Of a stretch of DNA of 64,000 nt, positions 1 through 7,259 are shown in pieces; position 1 is the stretch's first letter, and each line of letters opens with the position of its first letter. Made by a program: the position numbers and the translations under genes. Source of the stretch: a virus; IMG/VR virus record IMGVR_UViG_3300028024_000077, positions 1 through 64,000 of that record, one strand, 5' to 3'. Below the pieces are notes generated by a model. It made no database searches, was not told the origin of the DNA, and saw only the letters and a program-made list of their open reading frames with translations.

Positions 1-22
1 AAAGCAAGGGGAGCGAGGCGTC

Positions 23-325
23 ATGGATCTGGCAGAACTGACCGAGGAGTTGCGCCGCCGCGCCGGGCAGAATGTGAAGCTCGGCTACAAGGTGAAATTC
101 CTCCTCGACGAGGGCACCATCTTCTGGGACGGCACCGAGCAGCCGCCGGTGATCGGTAATGACGATGCCGGCGAGGCCAATACCACGATCCGGATTTCCG
201 CCGAGAATCTGCAGAAATTGATGGCCGGCGGGCTCGACCCGACACTGGCTTATATGACCGGCAAGCTGAAGGTCGAGGGCAGCATGGGGGTGGCTCTGAA
301 GTTGACCTCGATGTTTGCCGATTAG
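23..325 (+). CDS. SCP-2 sterol-transfer family protein (host)
   Basis: A 100-aa single-domain protein of the SCP-2 (sterol carrier protein 2) family, which binds lipids or acyl chains in a hydrophobic tunnel. The family look comes from the central strand pattern, the TTIRISAENLQKLMAG segment (about residues 52-67) and the terminal LKVEGSMGVALKLTSMF segment. Stand-alone SCP-2 proteins of this length are common in alphaproteobacteria. A GGGGAGCGAGG ribosome site precedes the ATG. It lies immediately upstream of a tRNA gene and is unlike the phage genes that follow, so I read it as host chromosome. Its biological role is unknown. Confidence 0.8.
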   Translation: MDLAELTEELRRRAGQNVKLGYKVKFLLDEGTIFWDGTEQPPVIGNDDAGEANTTIRISAENLQKLMAGGLDPTLAYMTGKLKVEGSMGVALKLTSMFAD

Positions 326-365
326 CTGCGGATTTCAATAAGTTACTGAAAAGATGACAGGCCGG

Positions 366-394
366 TTGACAGCCCGGCAGGGGCCGAGTATACG
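366..394 (+). promoter_or_regulatory. Sigma70 promoter of the tRNA gene
   Basis: TTGACA at 366-371 and TATACG at 389-394 are separated by exactly 17 bases, a near-consensus housekeeping promoter. The tRNA starts 64 bases after the -10 element. Confidence 0.75.
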
Positions 395-457
395 CATCCC
401 CGCTTGGCCGCCTTCTCGGGCGCAGCCCGGCTTCCGGCCGATCCGACGGCCCACGGT

Positions 458-532
458 GGCAGCGTAGCTCAGTGGTAGAGCAGGGGAATCATAATCCCTT
501 GGTCGGGGGTTCAAATCCCTCCGCTGCTACCA
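458..532 (+). tRNA. tRNA with CAT anticodon (tRNA-Met type)
   Basis: The 75-nt sequence folds as a cloverleaf. The acceptor arm is GGCAGCG/CGCTGCT with encoded ACCA. The D arm is AGCTCAGTGGTAGAGC. The anticodon stem is GGGGA/TCCCT with loop ATCATAA, placing CAT at positions 34-36. The T arm contains GGTTCAAAT. CAT is read as elongator Met, although a lysidine-modified tRNA-Ile cannot be excluded by eye. The initiator is less likely because position 1 can pair (G-U) with 72. Phage-like genes begin soon after the gene, so its 3' half is the natural candidate attachment site. Confidence 0.9.
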
Positions 533-571
533 TCTAAATCTTCCAATTAAAACAATAGCTTGGCTCTCCGC

Positions 572-596
572 AAGGCCCCCGACCAGGGGCCTTTTT
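572..596 (+). terminator. Rho-independent terminator after the tRNA
   Basis: The stem AAGGCCCC/GGGGCC has a six-base loop (CGACCA) and is followed by TTTTT. It lies 40 bases after the tRNA CCA end. Confidence 0.85.
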
Positions 597-1000
597 GCTG
601 CCCAAACCTCTCTTTTTGGCCCGTCCAAAAACCGCAGTTTTCCGCCATTCTCCGATGCCCTCTTTTGAAATGGGATACATGAGGGATACATGGCGCACGA
701 CTCTGGCCAGGCTGGGTTTGGTTGCCGCAGGTCAATGAATGGGCAGACGAGGGCGCTATCTTGCGCGGCAAGCTCCGCGCAGAATGAATTCCGCTTGACG
801 CGTAACGCATAATCGGTAATCTTACGCTTATGAGAACGCAACAGGAACGAAGAAAGGTAGCTTACCCATAAGTGATTGACCAGTTGGTCGAAATTTATGG
901 AACTTGAAAATGTATCAACCTACATATTCTGCTGTAGGGGGCATTCCTAAATACTTACCGAATATTATCGTTTTGCTACCAGGAATGGCCGGAATTCAGA
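597..1000. other. Gene-free stretch after the tRNA; host/phage transition
   Basis: I see no convincing gene here on either strand. It contains a tandem GGGATACATG pair (about 670-691) and a short inverted repeat TTGACCA-GT-TGGTCGAA near 873-889 that could be an operator. The composition becomes AT-richer after about 850. This is where host DNA changes to phage DNA if the tRNA is the integration site. No integrase or recognisable att repeat is visible. Confidence 0.4.
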
Positions 1001-1013
1001 GGTGGGGTGGGGC

Positions 1014-1415
1014 ATGCCGAAAGAGACGGCAGGGTTAGAATTGCGGTTGGAATTGCTCAACGCGTGCATGTCCGAGTTCAGCAAACTGGCGGGGGAAAAT
1101 TGGGTAGGCAATCACCTGCATTTGGTTGGAGTCATGGCTTGGCGCCTGCTAGTCTCGGCGAAGAAGAACCAGCACGTAACGGTGAAGACGTTATCCGCCG
1201 AGGTCTCTCCGTACACCAGCGAGGCGACGGCGATCCGCGTCATCAAGAAAATGGAAGAGGGCGGTCTGATCTCGACAAGCGCATCGAAGTCCGACAAGCG
1301 GAATGTGATTATCAAACCAACTCCGAAGATCGAAGAGATCGGTGCAAAGATTACCAAGTCACAGGACAATATCCTGCGCCGGCACGGATACGAGAAAGCA
1401 GAAAGGCCGGCATAA
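1014..1415 (+). CDS. Winged-helix (MarR-like) transcriptional regulator
   Basis: A 133-aa protein with a helical N-terminus and a central winged-helix pattern: VTVKTLSAEVSPYTSEATAIR, then IKKMEEGGLISTSASKSDKR and a beta-wing NVIIKPTPK. This layout, with the wing arginine/lysine DKRN, resembles MarR-family regulators. I chose ATG 1014, preceded by GAGGTGGGGTGG, over an in-frame GTG four codons upstream. It stands alone before the convergent repressor gene. It could be a phage early regulator or a cargo gene. Confidence 0.6.
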   Translation: MPKETAGLELRLELLNACMSEFSKLAGENWVGNHLHLVGVMAWRLLVSAKKNQHVTVKTLSAEVSPYTSEATAIRVIKKMEEGGLISTSASKSDKRNVIIKPTPKIEEIGAKITKSQDNILRRHGYEKAERPA

Positions 1416-1425
1416 AGCCGGCCTT
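1403..1425. terminator. Hairpin between convergent genes
   Basis: AAGGCCGGC (1403-1411) and GCCGGCCTT (1417-1425) form a perfect 9-bp stem that includes the stop codon of the winged-helix gene. There is only a weak T-run. It probably serves as a shared terminator with the minus-strand repressor gene ending at 1455. Confidence 0.55.
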
Positions 1426-1454
1426 GTCTCAGTGATCTAAACGGCGCGCATTAA

Positions 1455-1847
1455 TCAACCCTTAAAGAGAGCTTCCAGCTTTTTGCTCGTATCCGCGTCA
1501 ATGGCCGGATCGCTCTCTTTTGTCGCCTTACGAATGACTTTGAGGATCTGAGTTTCATGCTGAGTGACAGACACACCAAGCGTCTTGTTCAAAACGTCCA
1601 AGACCTCCGGCGCGTATTCCTTCAAAATGAGCCGCAGTAGATGAGCAGGATCGACGCCAACGGCCTCCGCGAAAGCCGGCACTTTTTCCAACGGGAGCTT
1701 AGTTTTTCCCGTCTTGATCATGCTGATCATATTTGCGTTCGTGTAACCTAAGCGCTCCGAAATCTCGTTCTGCTTTAGGTCGCTGTTATCGATCAGAGCC
1801 GCAAGATATTCGTTAAATTTCTTGCCGGTTGGGTTCGTGGCACGCAT
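1455..1847 (-). CDS. XRE-family helix-turn-helix repressor (candidate phage repressor)
   Basis: A 130-aa protein with an N-terminal XRE/Cro-type helix-turn-helix (about residues 22-75): QNEISERLGYTNANMISMIK is the HTH core. A C-terminal helical region (residues 80-130) follows. There is no peptidase domain, so RecA-triggered self-cleavage like CI/LexA is not expected. The start is well supported by GGAGGTC on the minus strand. It is divergent from the early region, the normal place for a lysogeny repressor. It is a candidate reader of the 16-bp palindrome found across the window. A degenerate copy lies in its own upstream region, but binding is inference. Confidence 0.75.
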   Translation of the reverse strand: MRATNPTGKKFNEYLAALIDNSDLKQNEISERLGYTNANMISMIKTGKTKLPLEKVPAFAEAVGVDPAHLLRLILKEYAPEVLDVLNKTLGVSVTQHETQILKVIRKATKESDPAIDADTSKKLEALFKG

Positions 1848-2165
1848 TTAGACCTCCAAGTTTAACTTTTCATTGTGTGCGCCCTTTCTGTCTGTCTCGT
1901 GAATAGACATGAGCGCGTTTTTCGCAATGTAAAGTTGCTGAATAGGGGAAAGCTACTCACGACTTACTTATCTCCTATTGGGCAGAAATTTGTCAACCGC
2001 TGATTCAATGAGATTTTCCCGCGAAAGCTAAGCAAGTGCTGACTAGAATATGAATACGCAAGATTGCTGCAAGGTGAAGTAATTCCTGATTGCGGTTAGG
2101 CCGTAATTAATCCTATATGCGCCGGTCTTGGACACAATTCGTTACAAATCCCAAGGGTCACCACA
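1848..2165. promoter_or_regulatory. Divergent control region between repressor and early genes
   Basis: A 318-bp gene-free, AT-rich gap between divergent genes. At 2030-2045 AAGCAAGTGCTGACTA matches the dispersed palindrome with two mismatches. At 1954-1969 a right half-site (TTACTT) is preceded by a poor left half. This is the expected place for early and repressor promoters. Confidence 0.5.
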
Positions 2166-2345
2166 ATGAGAACACTGCCACAGGACGAGGCCAGCAAGCT
2201 GGTCGCGGAGATGCCGAATACTGCCCACCTGGCTACCAACGCCTTGGATATCCACACGGGCATTCATCCAACCGAGGGGAAGGTTGCTGTTATTCTTTCC
2301 ATCCTGGGGGATGCTGTTGTTATCAAACTCGACAAGGCGGACTAG
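2166..2345 (+). CDS. Hypothetical 59-aa protein, first rightward gene
   Basis: The ATG follows CCAAGGGTCACCACA and opens a clean 59-codon frame beginning MRTLPQDEASKLVAEMPNTA. The protein is soluble, with a helical N-terminus and a hydrophobic AVILSILGDAVVIKL segment near the end. No HTH pattern or known family is recognised. It is divergent from the repressor and followed by a strong terminator, so it is a monocistronic early gene in the position of a Cro or antirepressor. That role is only positional. Confidence 0.6.
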   Translation: MRTLPQDEASKLVAEMPNTAHLATNALDIHTGIHPTEGKVAVILSILGDAVVIKLDKAD

Positions 2346-2382
2346 CTCGCTGCCCCTCGCCACAACGAATTCCACAAACCGA

Positions 2383-2415
2383 AGAGACGGGGGATTTGCA
2401 TCTCCTGTCTCTTTT
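2383..2415 (+). terminator. Rho-independent terminator
   Basis: AGAGACGGGGGAT pairs with ATCTCCTGTCTCT (one wobble) around a short loop and is followed by TTTT. It isolates the 59-aa gene from the CobT-like gene. Confidence 0.75.
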
Positions 2416-2432
2416 GCATACAGTCAAAATAT

Positions 2433-2448
2433 AAGTAAACGATGACTT
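2433..2448. promoter_or_regulatory. 16-bp palindrome site (perfect)
   Basis: AAGTAA-ACGA-TGACTT matches the dispersed consensus. It abuts the ribosome site of the CobT-like gene at 2462. Confidence 0.8.
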
Positions 2449-2461
2449 AAGGGAGATCGCT

Positions 2462-4732
2462 TTGTCGATTGAAGTTCAGATCCTGCGGGAGAAAGTCACG
2501 AAGCTCGTGCCGATGCTCGCCGGGCGAGGCATCACTGTTACGCAACGCGGGGATAAAGCGTATGTAAAAGCGCGTAACGGTCGCCCCTACAGCGTCAACA
2601 TTCCCAACATTCCCGACAACGCCACTCAGGATCTGATAGTCGCGATCGAGGGCTTCCTGGATCACGAAGTCGGTCATCTGCTGTTCACGGACTGGGACGG
2701 CATTGAGGCGAGTTTCAAGGGCGGCAAGCGCCTGGCGTCGCTGACCAACATCATCGAAGATCCCTTTGTCGAGCGTCGCATGCAGGCCCAATTCCCCGGC
2801 TCGAAGGACAATCTGGAGCAGGTTCAGCGCTTCATTCTCGATCGATATACGAGCGCGATGCTGCCCCGCGCCACTGAGCCGGCGCATTACATCACCATCC
2901 TGATGATGCCGGCTATCCGCGCCTGGGCCGGTCAGCCGATCTTTCAGGAGTTCATGAAGGACAAGTGGCATTACATCAAGTCATTCACGGACATTATTGG
3001 CGACTTATCCGATCGAGTAGCTACGGTCGGCTCGACCTGGGACAGTTTGAACCTCGCCAAAGACATGATCGAGCGTCTGAAAGATGCGGCGATCCCCGAT
3101 ATGAGCCCGAGCGCGTCCAGCGACGATAGCGAGGAGGGCGAGGGTGAGTCCGTTGAGGAGTCCTCTGAGGGCGAAAGCAAGTCGTCCAAAAAGAAAGAGA
3201 AGGGCGACAAGGAAGAGAAGGACGAGGGCGACGAAGGCAAGTCCAAAGAGGACGGCGACGACAGCGAGGAAGAAGCCGAGGGCGACGAAGAAAAAGACGC
3301 CGACGGCAAGGGCGGCGCCGACGAAGACGATGCCGAAGAGGAAGGCAGTTCCGAGAAGGACGACGGCAAGGACAGCGACGGCGAAGGCGAGGGCGAAAGC
3401 TCCTCAGATGGCGACGACGCCGAGGATGACGCCGATGAAGGCACTTCCGGTGATGGCGAGAGCGATGCTGAGGATGACACCGAAGAGGAAGGCGACGCGG
3501 GCGAGGGCAAGTCGGATGGTGACGACGGCGATGCGGACGCTGACGGCGAGGATGACGGCGGCGACGCGGATAGCGAGGGCGAGGCTGACGGAGAGGGCGA
3601 AGGTGGTGACACCGGCGGCGACGATGACGCAATCGACGGCGAAAGCAGCGACGGCCCGACCGGCGGCAGCGAGGCCGACGATGAATTGCATGACGGCAAG
3701 GACGGCCCCAGCGCAGATCCTGAGCTGGTTGGCGCGCTTCTTGACGCCATCGAAGACGCCAAAGACTTCGACGATGCCGCTTCCGGCGAGATCGGGAAGA
3801 TGGCGGCCGGCGTGATGGGCTCGTCCGATTATCTGATCTTCACCAGGGATGACGACCTGATCCAGCCGCTTGTGCCGCACGATCTGCCCAAAATGCAAGC
3901 CGCAGCCGCGAAGATGGAAGAAGAGATGCGCCAGGTCTGCGGCGTCATGCAGAAGGATCTGGAGCGCTTCATTGCCGCCCAGTCCCGTTCGGTCAACATT
4001 CCAGGGCATCGCTCCGGCCGTCTGCATTCAGCGGCGCTCGCCAAGCTCACCTTCAATGATGACCGCGTCTTCCGCCGGCGCGAGATCCACAAGTCGAAGG
4101 ATACGGCAGTGTCGCTGCTTGTGGATTGCTCCGGGTCGATGCGGTCTGGCAGCTACAGGAAGTCTCGTATCGCAATCGCCTGCGAAGCGGCTTATGCGTT
4201 GGCTTTCACGCTGGAGCGGATCAATGTCAAGTTCGAGGCACTCGGCTTCACGACGCTGCCGGCGAGCACCGAAACCGTCCATGAGATGGGCGAGGCGAAG
4301 GCTCGTATTGGTCGTGGTTTCAGCCGCGTTGAGCCCATCTATATGCCTATCTTCAAGGACTTCGGCGAGCGCATGAATAGCGTCGTCAAGGCGCGGTTCG
4401 CGGCAGGCGTGCACGAATTGGGACTGCGGAACAATCTGGACGGCGAAAGCGTCGAGATTGCCGCGCGCCGTCTGGCTCTGCGCCGCGAAGAACGCAAGAT
4501 CCTGATCGTCCTCTCGGATGGTTTCCCTTGCGCTTACGGCAGTTCGTCGGAGCAAAATGCGAAGCTCCGCAACGCGGTCAATGACGCCGAGAAATACAAA
4601 GTGGAAGTGCTCGGCATCGGCATCGAGTCGGATGCTGTCCAGCACTTCTACAAGAACAACGTGGTTATCAATACGGTCGATGATCTGCCGAAGATGTTGG
4701 TGAGCCGGGTCGCAAAGATGCTGCACGCGTAG
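2462..4732 (+). CDS. cobT-like: CobT-like VWA-domain protein
   Basis: A 756-aa protein that matches the aerobic cobaltochelatase subunit CobT in layout. It has an N-terminal domain with HEVGHLLFTDWDG (HExxH-like, about residues 68-80), an extremely acidic Asp/Glu/Gly/Ser linker (about 219-419), and a C-terminal von Willebrand A domain. The VWA metal site is visible as VDCSGSM (DxSxS, about 554) with a later LSDGFP. In bacteria CobS and CobT are chaperone partners of CobN for cobalt insertion into corrin. Phages often carry CobS/CobT-like pairs without CobN, and their role there is not settled. TTG start after AAGGGAGA; palindrome site directly upstream. Confidence 0.85.
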   Translation: MSIEVQILREKVTKLVPMLAGRGITVTQRGDKAYVKARNGRPYSVNIPNIPDNATQDLIVAIEGFLDHEVGHLLFTDWDGIEASFKGGKRLASLTNIIEDPFVERRMQAQFPGSKDNLEQVQRFILDRYTSAMLPRATEPAHYITILMMPAIRAWAGQPIFQEFMKDKWHYIKSFTDIIGDLSDRVATVGSTWDSLNLAKDMIERLKDAAIPDMSPSASSDDSEEGEGESVEESSEGESKSSKKKEKGDKEEKDEGDEGKSKEDGDDSEEEAEGDEEKDADGKGGADEDDAEEEGSSEKDDGKDSDGEGEGESSSDGDDAEDDADEGTSGDGESDAEDDTEEEGDAGEGKSDGDDGDADADGEDDGGDADSEGEADGEGEGGDTGGDDDAIDGESSDGPTGGSEADDELHDGKDGPSADPELVGALLDAIEDAKDFDDAASGEIGKMAAGVMGSSDYLIFTRDDDLIQPLVPHDLPKMQAAAAKMEEEMRQVCGVMQKDLERFIAAQSRSVNIPGHRSGRLHSAALAKLTFNDDRVFRRREIHKSKDTAVSLLVDCSGSMRSGSYRKSRIAIACEAAYALAFTLERINVKFEALGFTTLPASTETVHEMGEAKARIGRGFSRVEPIYMPIFKDFGERMNSVVKARFAAGVHELGLRNNLDGESVEIAARRLALRREERKILIVLSDGFPCAYGSSSEQNAKLRNAVNDAEKYKVEVLGIGIESDAVQHFYKNNVVINTVDDLPKMLVSRVAKMLHA

Positions 4733-4745
4733 GGAAAAGAAAGAT

Positions 4746-4761
4746 AAGTAAGTGATTACTG
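4746..4761. promoter_or_regulatory. 16-bp palindrome site (one mismatch)
   Basis: AAGTAA-GTGA-TTACTG differs from the consensus only in its last base. It lies 60 bp before the CobS-like gene. Confidence 0.7.
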
Positions 4762-4820
4762 TTGCGCTTCCTAATTCGCTGCGCTAAAACGGTATCTGTC
4801 GAGAGAAAACGGAGGTCACT

Positions 4821-6011
4821 ATGAACGACAAGATCACTTGCCAGATCTGCGGCGCGCAAATTCATGCTGTCGTCGCCCATCTGCGCGAGGCGCATCCCGG
4901 CGTATCGATCGAGGATTATAAGTCCTCTTACCCGGATGCGCCGCTGCTTTCCAGGCTTGCCGAGGAGAAGCTCGCCAAGGCTCGTGCTGAAAAGCTCGCA
5001 GCCGCCGGCGGCGCTGAAAGTGTCACCGAGATGAAGACCGGCGCCGCCGTGGTCACTTCGCTCGCTGAGAGGCGCGGCTACATGCAGCAGGCGCTGCATG
5101 AGGTCTTCGAATTTGGCGCGGTCGATGCTGCCATGTCGTCGATCCATAAAAAGCCGATCATGATCAATGTCCTCACGGATCAGAACGGCTACGAGGATCT
5201 CGTCCCGGAAGTGGACGAAAACCACGTCTTCGACATTGCCTTGGTCAAGACGACCCTCATGGGGCTCGAACTCAATGTCCCAACCTACCTCTGGGGCCAC
5301 GCCGGCACTGGCAAGACTTCAACCCTGCGCCAGATTTGCGCCAGGACAAAGCGCCCCTTCCTGCGCGTTCAGCATACCCTGAACACGGAAGAGAGCCACA
5401 TTGTCGGTCAGTGGACGGCGAAGGGTGGCTCAACCTCGTTCGAGTTGGGGCCGCTCGCTATCGCAATGAAGAGCGGCCTGGTCTACTGCGCCGATGAATA
5501 CGACATGGCGATGCCGGCGGTGCTGGCCGTCTATCAGCCGGTGCTTGAGGGTCAGCCGCTGGTCATCAAAGAGGCGGATCATGACAGCCGCATCGTCCGG
5601 CCGCATCCGAACTTCCGCTTTGTTGCAACCGGCAACACCAACGGAACGGGTGACGAAACCGGCCTCTATCAAGGCACGATGATCCAGAACGCCGCGAACT
5701 ATGAGCGCTTTGGCGTCGTCGAAGAGGTCAGGTATATGCCCGAGAAGCAGGAAGTCTCGGTCATCATGCAGCAGGCGAAGATCAAGTCGGCCGAGGCTCA
5801 GAAGCTGGTCAAGTTCGCTAACGACTGCCGGCAGGCTTATAGCTCCGGCAAGATCGGCCTGCCGATCAGCCCCCGAGCGCTGATCAATGCCGCCAAGATG
5901 GGCATCCGTCGCGGCGACTTTAAGGTCGGCATCCAGCTCTCTTACGCTAATCGCCTGACCCGCGTTGACAAGGCGACTGTCGAAGGGCTCGCGCAGCGCA
6001 TTTTTGGCTAA
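4821..6011 (+). CDS. cobS-like: CobS-like AAA+ ATPase with N-terminal zinc finger
   Basis: A 396-aa MoxR/CobS-type AAA+ ATPase. Residues 1-50 form a zinc-finger-like segment (CQICG, then H-x4-H) reminiscent of Ros/MucR and of CobS N-termini. Walker A is GHAGTGKTS (about 158-166), Walker B is VYCADEYDMA (about 220-229), and sensor region RFVATGNTNGTGDE follows. With the VWA protein upstream it forms the usual MoxR-VWA chaperone pair. GGAGG ribosome site before ATG. CobN, the chelatase subunit, is absent from the window, so a remodelling role on another substrate is equally possible. Confidence 0.85.
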   Translation: MNDKITCQICGAQIHAVVAHLREAHPGVSIEDYKSSYPDAPLLSRLAEEKLAKARAEKLAAAGGAESVTEMKTGAAVVTSLAERRGYMQQALHEVFEFGAVDAAMSSIHKKPIMINVLTDQNGYEDLVPEVDENHVFDIALVKTTLMGLELNVPTYLWGHAGTGKTSTLRQICARTKRPFLRVQHTLNTEESHIVGQWTAKGGSTSFELGPLAIAMKSGLVYCADEYDMAMPAVLAVYQPVLEGQPLVIKEADHDSRIVRPHPNFRFVATGNTNGTGDETGLYQGTMIQNAANYERFGVVEEVRYMPEKQEVSVIMQQAKIKSAEAQKLVKFANDCRQAYSSGKIGLPISPRALINAAKMGIRRGDFKVGIQLSYANRLTRVDKATVEGLAQRIFG

Positions 6012-6019
6012 AAGTTGGT

Positions 6020-6035
6020 AAGTAATGAATGACTT
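6020..6035. promoter_or_regulatory. 16-bp palindrome site (perfect) spanning a start codon
   Basis: AAGTAA-TGAA-TGACTT covers the ATG (6025-6027) of the sigma-like gene. Confidence 0.75.
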
Positions 6036-6648
6036 AATTTCGTTCGAGGCTTACCGTAAGTTGGCCTGGAAGTTGGCGCGAGCCATCTTCGAGCGCTTCA
6101 AAGGGGTAAACCGCACGCATACCCTGGATGATATCTTCCAGGAAGTCAGCGTCGCATTCGTGAAGTGCGCCAGCATCTATCGACCGGAGCAGGGCGCCTT
6201 CTCGACCTACTTCTACAAGGCGGCTTGGAACGAAGTGCGCCGGCAGATCAATGTCGGCAAACGCGGTCAACCCGATGCTATTTCTCTCGACAGTGACCAG
6301 CATCGGGAGGAAGAGGGGCTTCATGAAAAGCTATGCGATCATGAGGCCCCTCTTCCCGACGACATTCTGAACGCCAAGCAAAAGAGAGAGCTGGCGTTGT
6401 CGCAAATGTCCCAAAAGACTCGACTGGTGGTCGAACTCGCAGAGCATCCGCCCCGCTGGCTGCTCGACAGCGTTGACCATATCAAGGCGCGCAACGATTG
6501 GGGTAAACAGCTAGGCGTCTTACAGCGCAGCAATGCGCCCGAAGTAGGGCTTGGCTTCGTCATGTCGATCCTTGGCTACACGCAAACGTCTCGTGAAGGC
6601 GTGATCGCGGAGCTGGCCCGGATCAGGAACAAGAACAGGGGTTTGTAA
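6025..6648 (+). CDS. Putative sigma-70-like factor (region 2 present)
   Basis: A 207-aa protein. Residues 30-85 resemble sigma-70 region 2: LDDIFQEVSVAFVKCASIY, then YRPEQGAFSTYFYKAAWNEVRR. This matches the core-binding and -10-reading helices of small sigma factors. A clear region 4 HTH is not visible, although the C-terminal half (about 115-205) is helical. It may redirect host RNA polymerase to phage promoters, as phage late sigma factors do. The start codon is embedded in a palindrome site and there is little Shine-Dalgarno sequence. The stop overlaps the next ATG. Confidence 0.65.
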   Translation: MNDLISFEAYRKLAWKLARAIFERFKGVNRTHTLDDIFQEVSVAFVKCASIYRPEQGAFSTYFYKAAWNEVRRQINVGKRGQPDAISLDSDQHREEEGLHEKLCDHEAPLPDDILNAKQKRELALSQMSQKTRLVVELAEHPPRWLLDSVDHIKARNDWGKQLGVLQRSNAPEVGLGFVMSILGYTQTSREGVIAELARIRNKNRGL

Positions 6649-7259
6649 TGGATGCAGCGCCGCGTTGCTTTCAGACAGCCTTTGCCTACGGCGAAAAGAA
6701 TGCGGTCTGTCTCGCCTGCCCCTGCGTCGCCGAGTGCGCGCCGGTGGCAATGCAGAAGCGAGCCGAGATCCTCAGAGACGTAGGCGCAAAGCTAACAGCC
6801 AAACGGAACGAAACGGCGAGCGAGCCCATTGGCGATGCTCAACAAGAGGAGATTATCGTGAAACCAGACCCGATCGAGCCGACCTCGGCGCAGGTTGAAA
6901 AGCCGACAGTCACGAAGGCGCCCAAGGTGGCGAAGCCGGCGGGGCTGCCGGCGATCGAGGGTGTCAGCAAGAAGGGCATGGAGCTGATCAGGGCGATCAA
7001 CAAGGTCACCCCCAACCTTCGCAAAGACATAAAGGCCGGTCGCAATCCGTTCGAGAACGCCAAGCCGGGCTTCATGAAGGTGGTTTGCTTGATGCTGCTC
7101 GCCGGCGACTTCCATAAGAAGCAGCTCTTTGCGGCATTCAAAGAGCAACTTGGCTGGACGGACGGCTCTGCCTCGTCACATGTCGCCATGGTCGCCTCGG
7201 CGCTGCCGGCGCTGGGGTTCGTCAGGGTCGATAACGAGGTCTTCAAGGTGGAAGTATGA
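6648..7259 (+). CDS. Unknown protein with WhiB-like cysteine motif
   Basis: A 203-aa protein. The N-terminus has Cys7 and then CLACPCVAEC (Cys21, 24, 26, 30), giving the C-Xn-C-X2-C-X5-C spacing of WhiB-type iron-sulfur proteins. A Lys/Pro/Glu-rich linker (about 45-105) and a helical C-terminal domain (about 110-203) follow. WhiB proteins are otherwise actinobacterial and bind sigma factors, so the position right after the sigma-like gene (ATG overlaps its stop) is suggestive. The C-terminal domain is unrecognised. An alternative is a zinc knuckle. The stop overlaps the polymerase start (ATGA). Confidence 0.6.
   Translation: MDAAPRCFQTAFAYGEKNAVCLACPCVAECAPVAMQKRAEILRDVGAKLTAKRNETASEPIGDAQQEEIIVKPDPIEPTSAQVEKPTVTKAPKVAKPAGLPAIEGVSKKGMELIRAINKVTPNLRKDIKAGRNPFENAKPGFMKVVCLMLLAGDFHKKQLFAAFKEQLGWTDGSASSHVAMVASALPALGFVRVDNEVFKVEV

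Noticed and set aside
2117-2434. 105-codon plus-strand frame in the early region
   Set aside because: Composition is implausible; the overlapping 59-codon frame at 2166-2345 has a better start and normal protein composition.
2971-4027. Several long overlapping frames opposite or out of frame with the acidic linker of the CobT-like gene
   Set aside because: They translate to Ser/Pro- or Arg-only low-complexity sequence, an artefact of the repetitive acidic codons.
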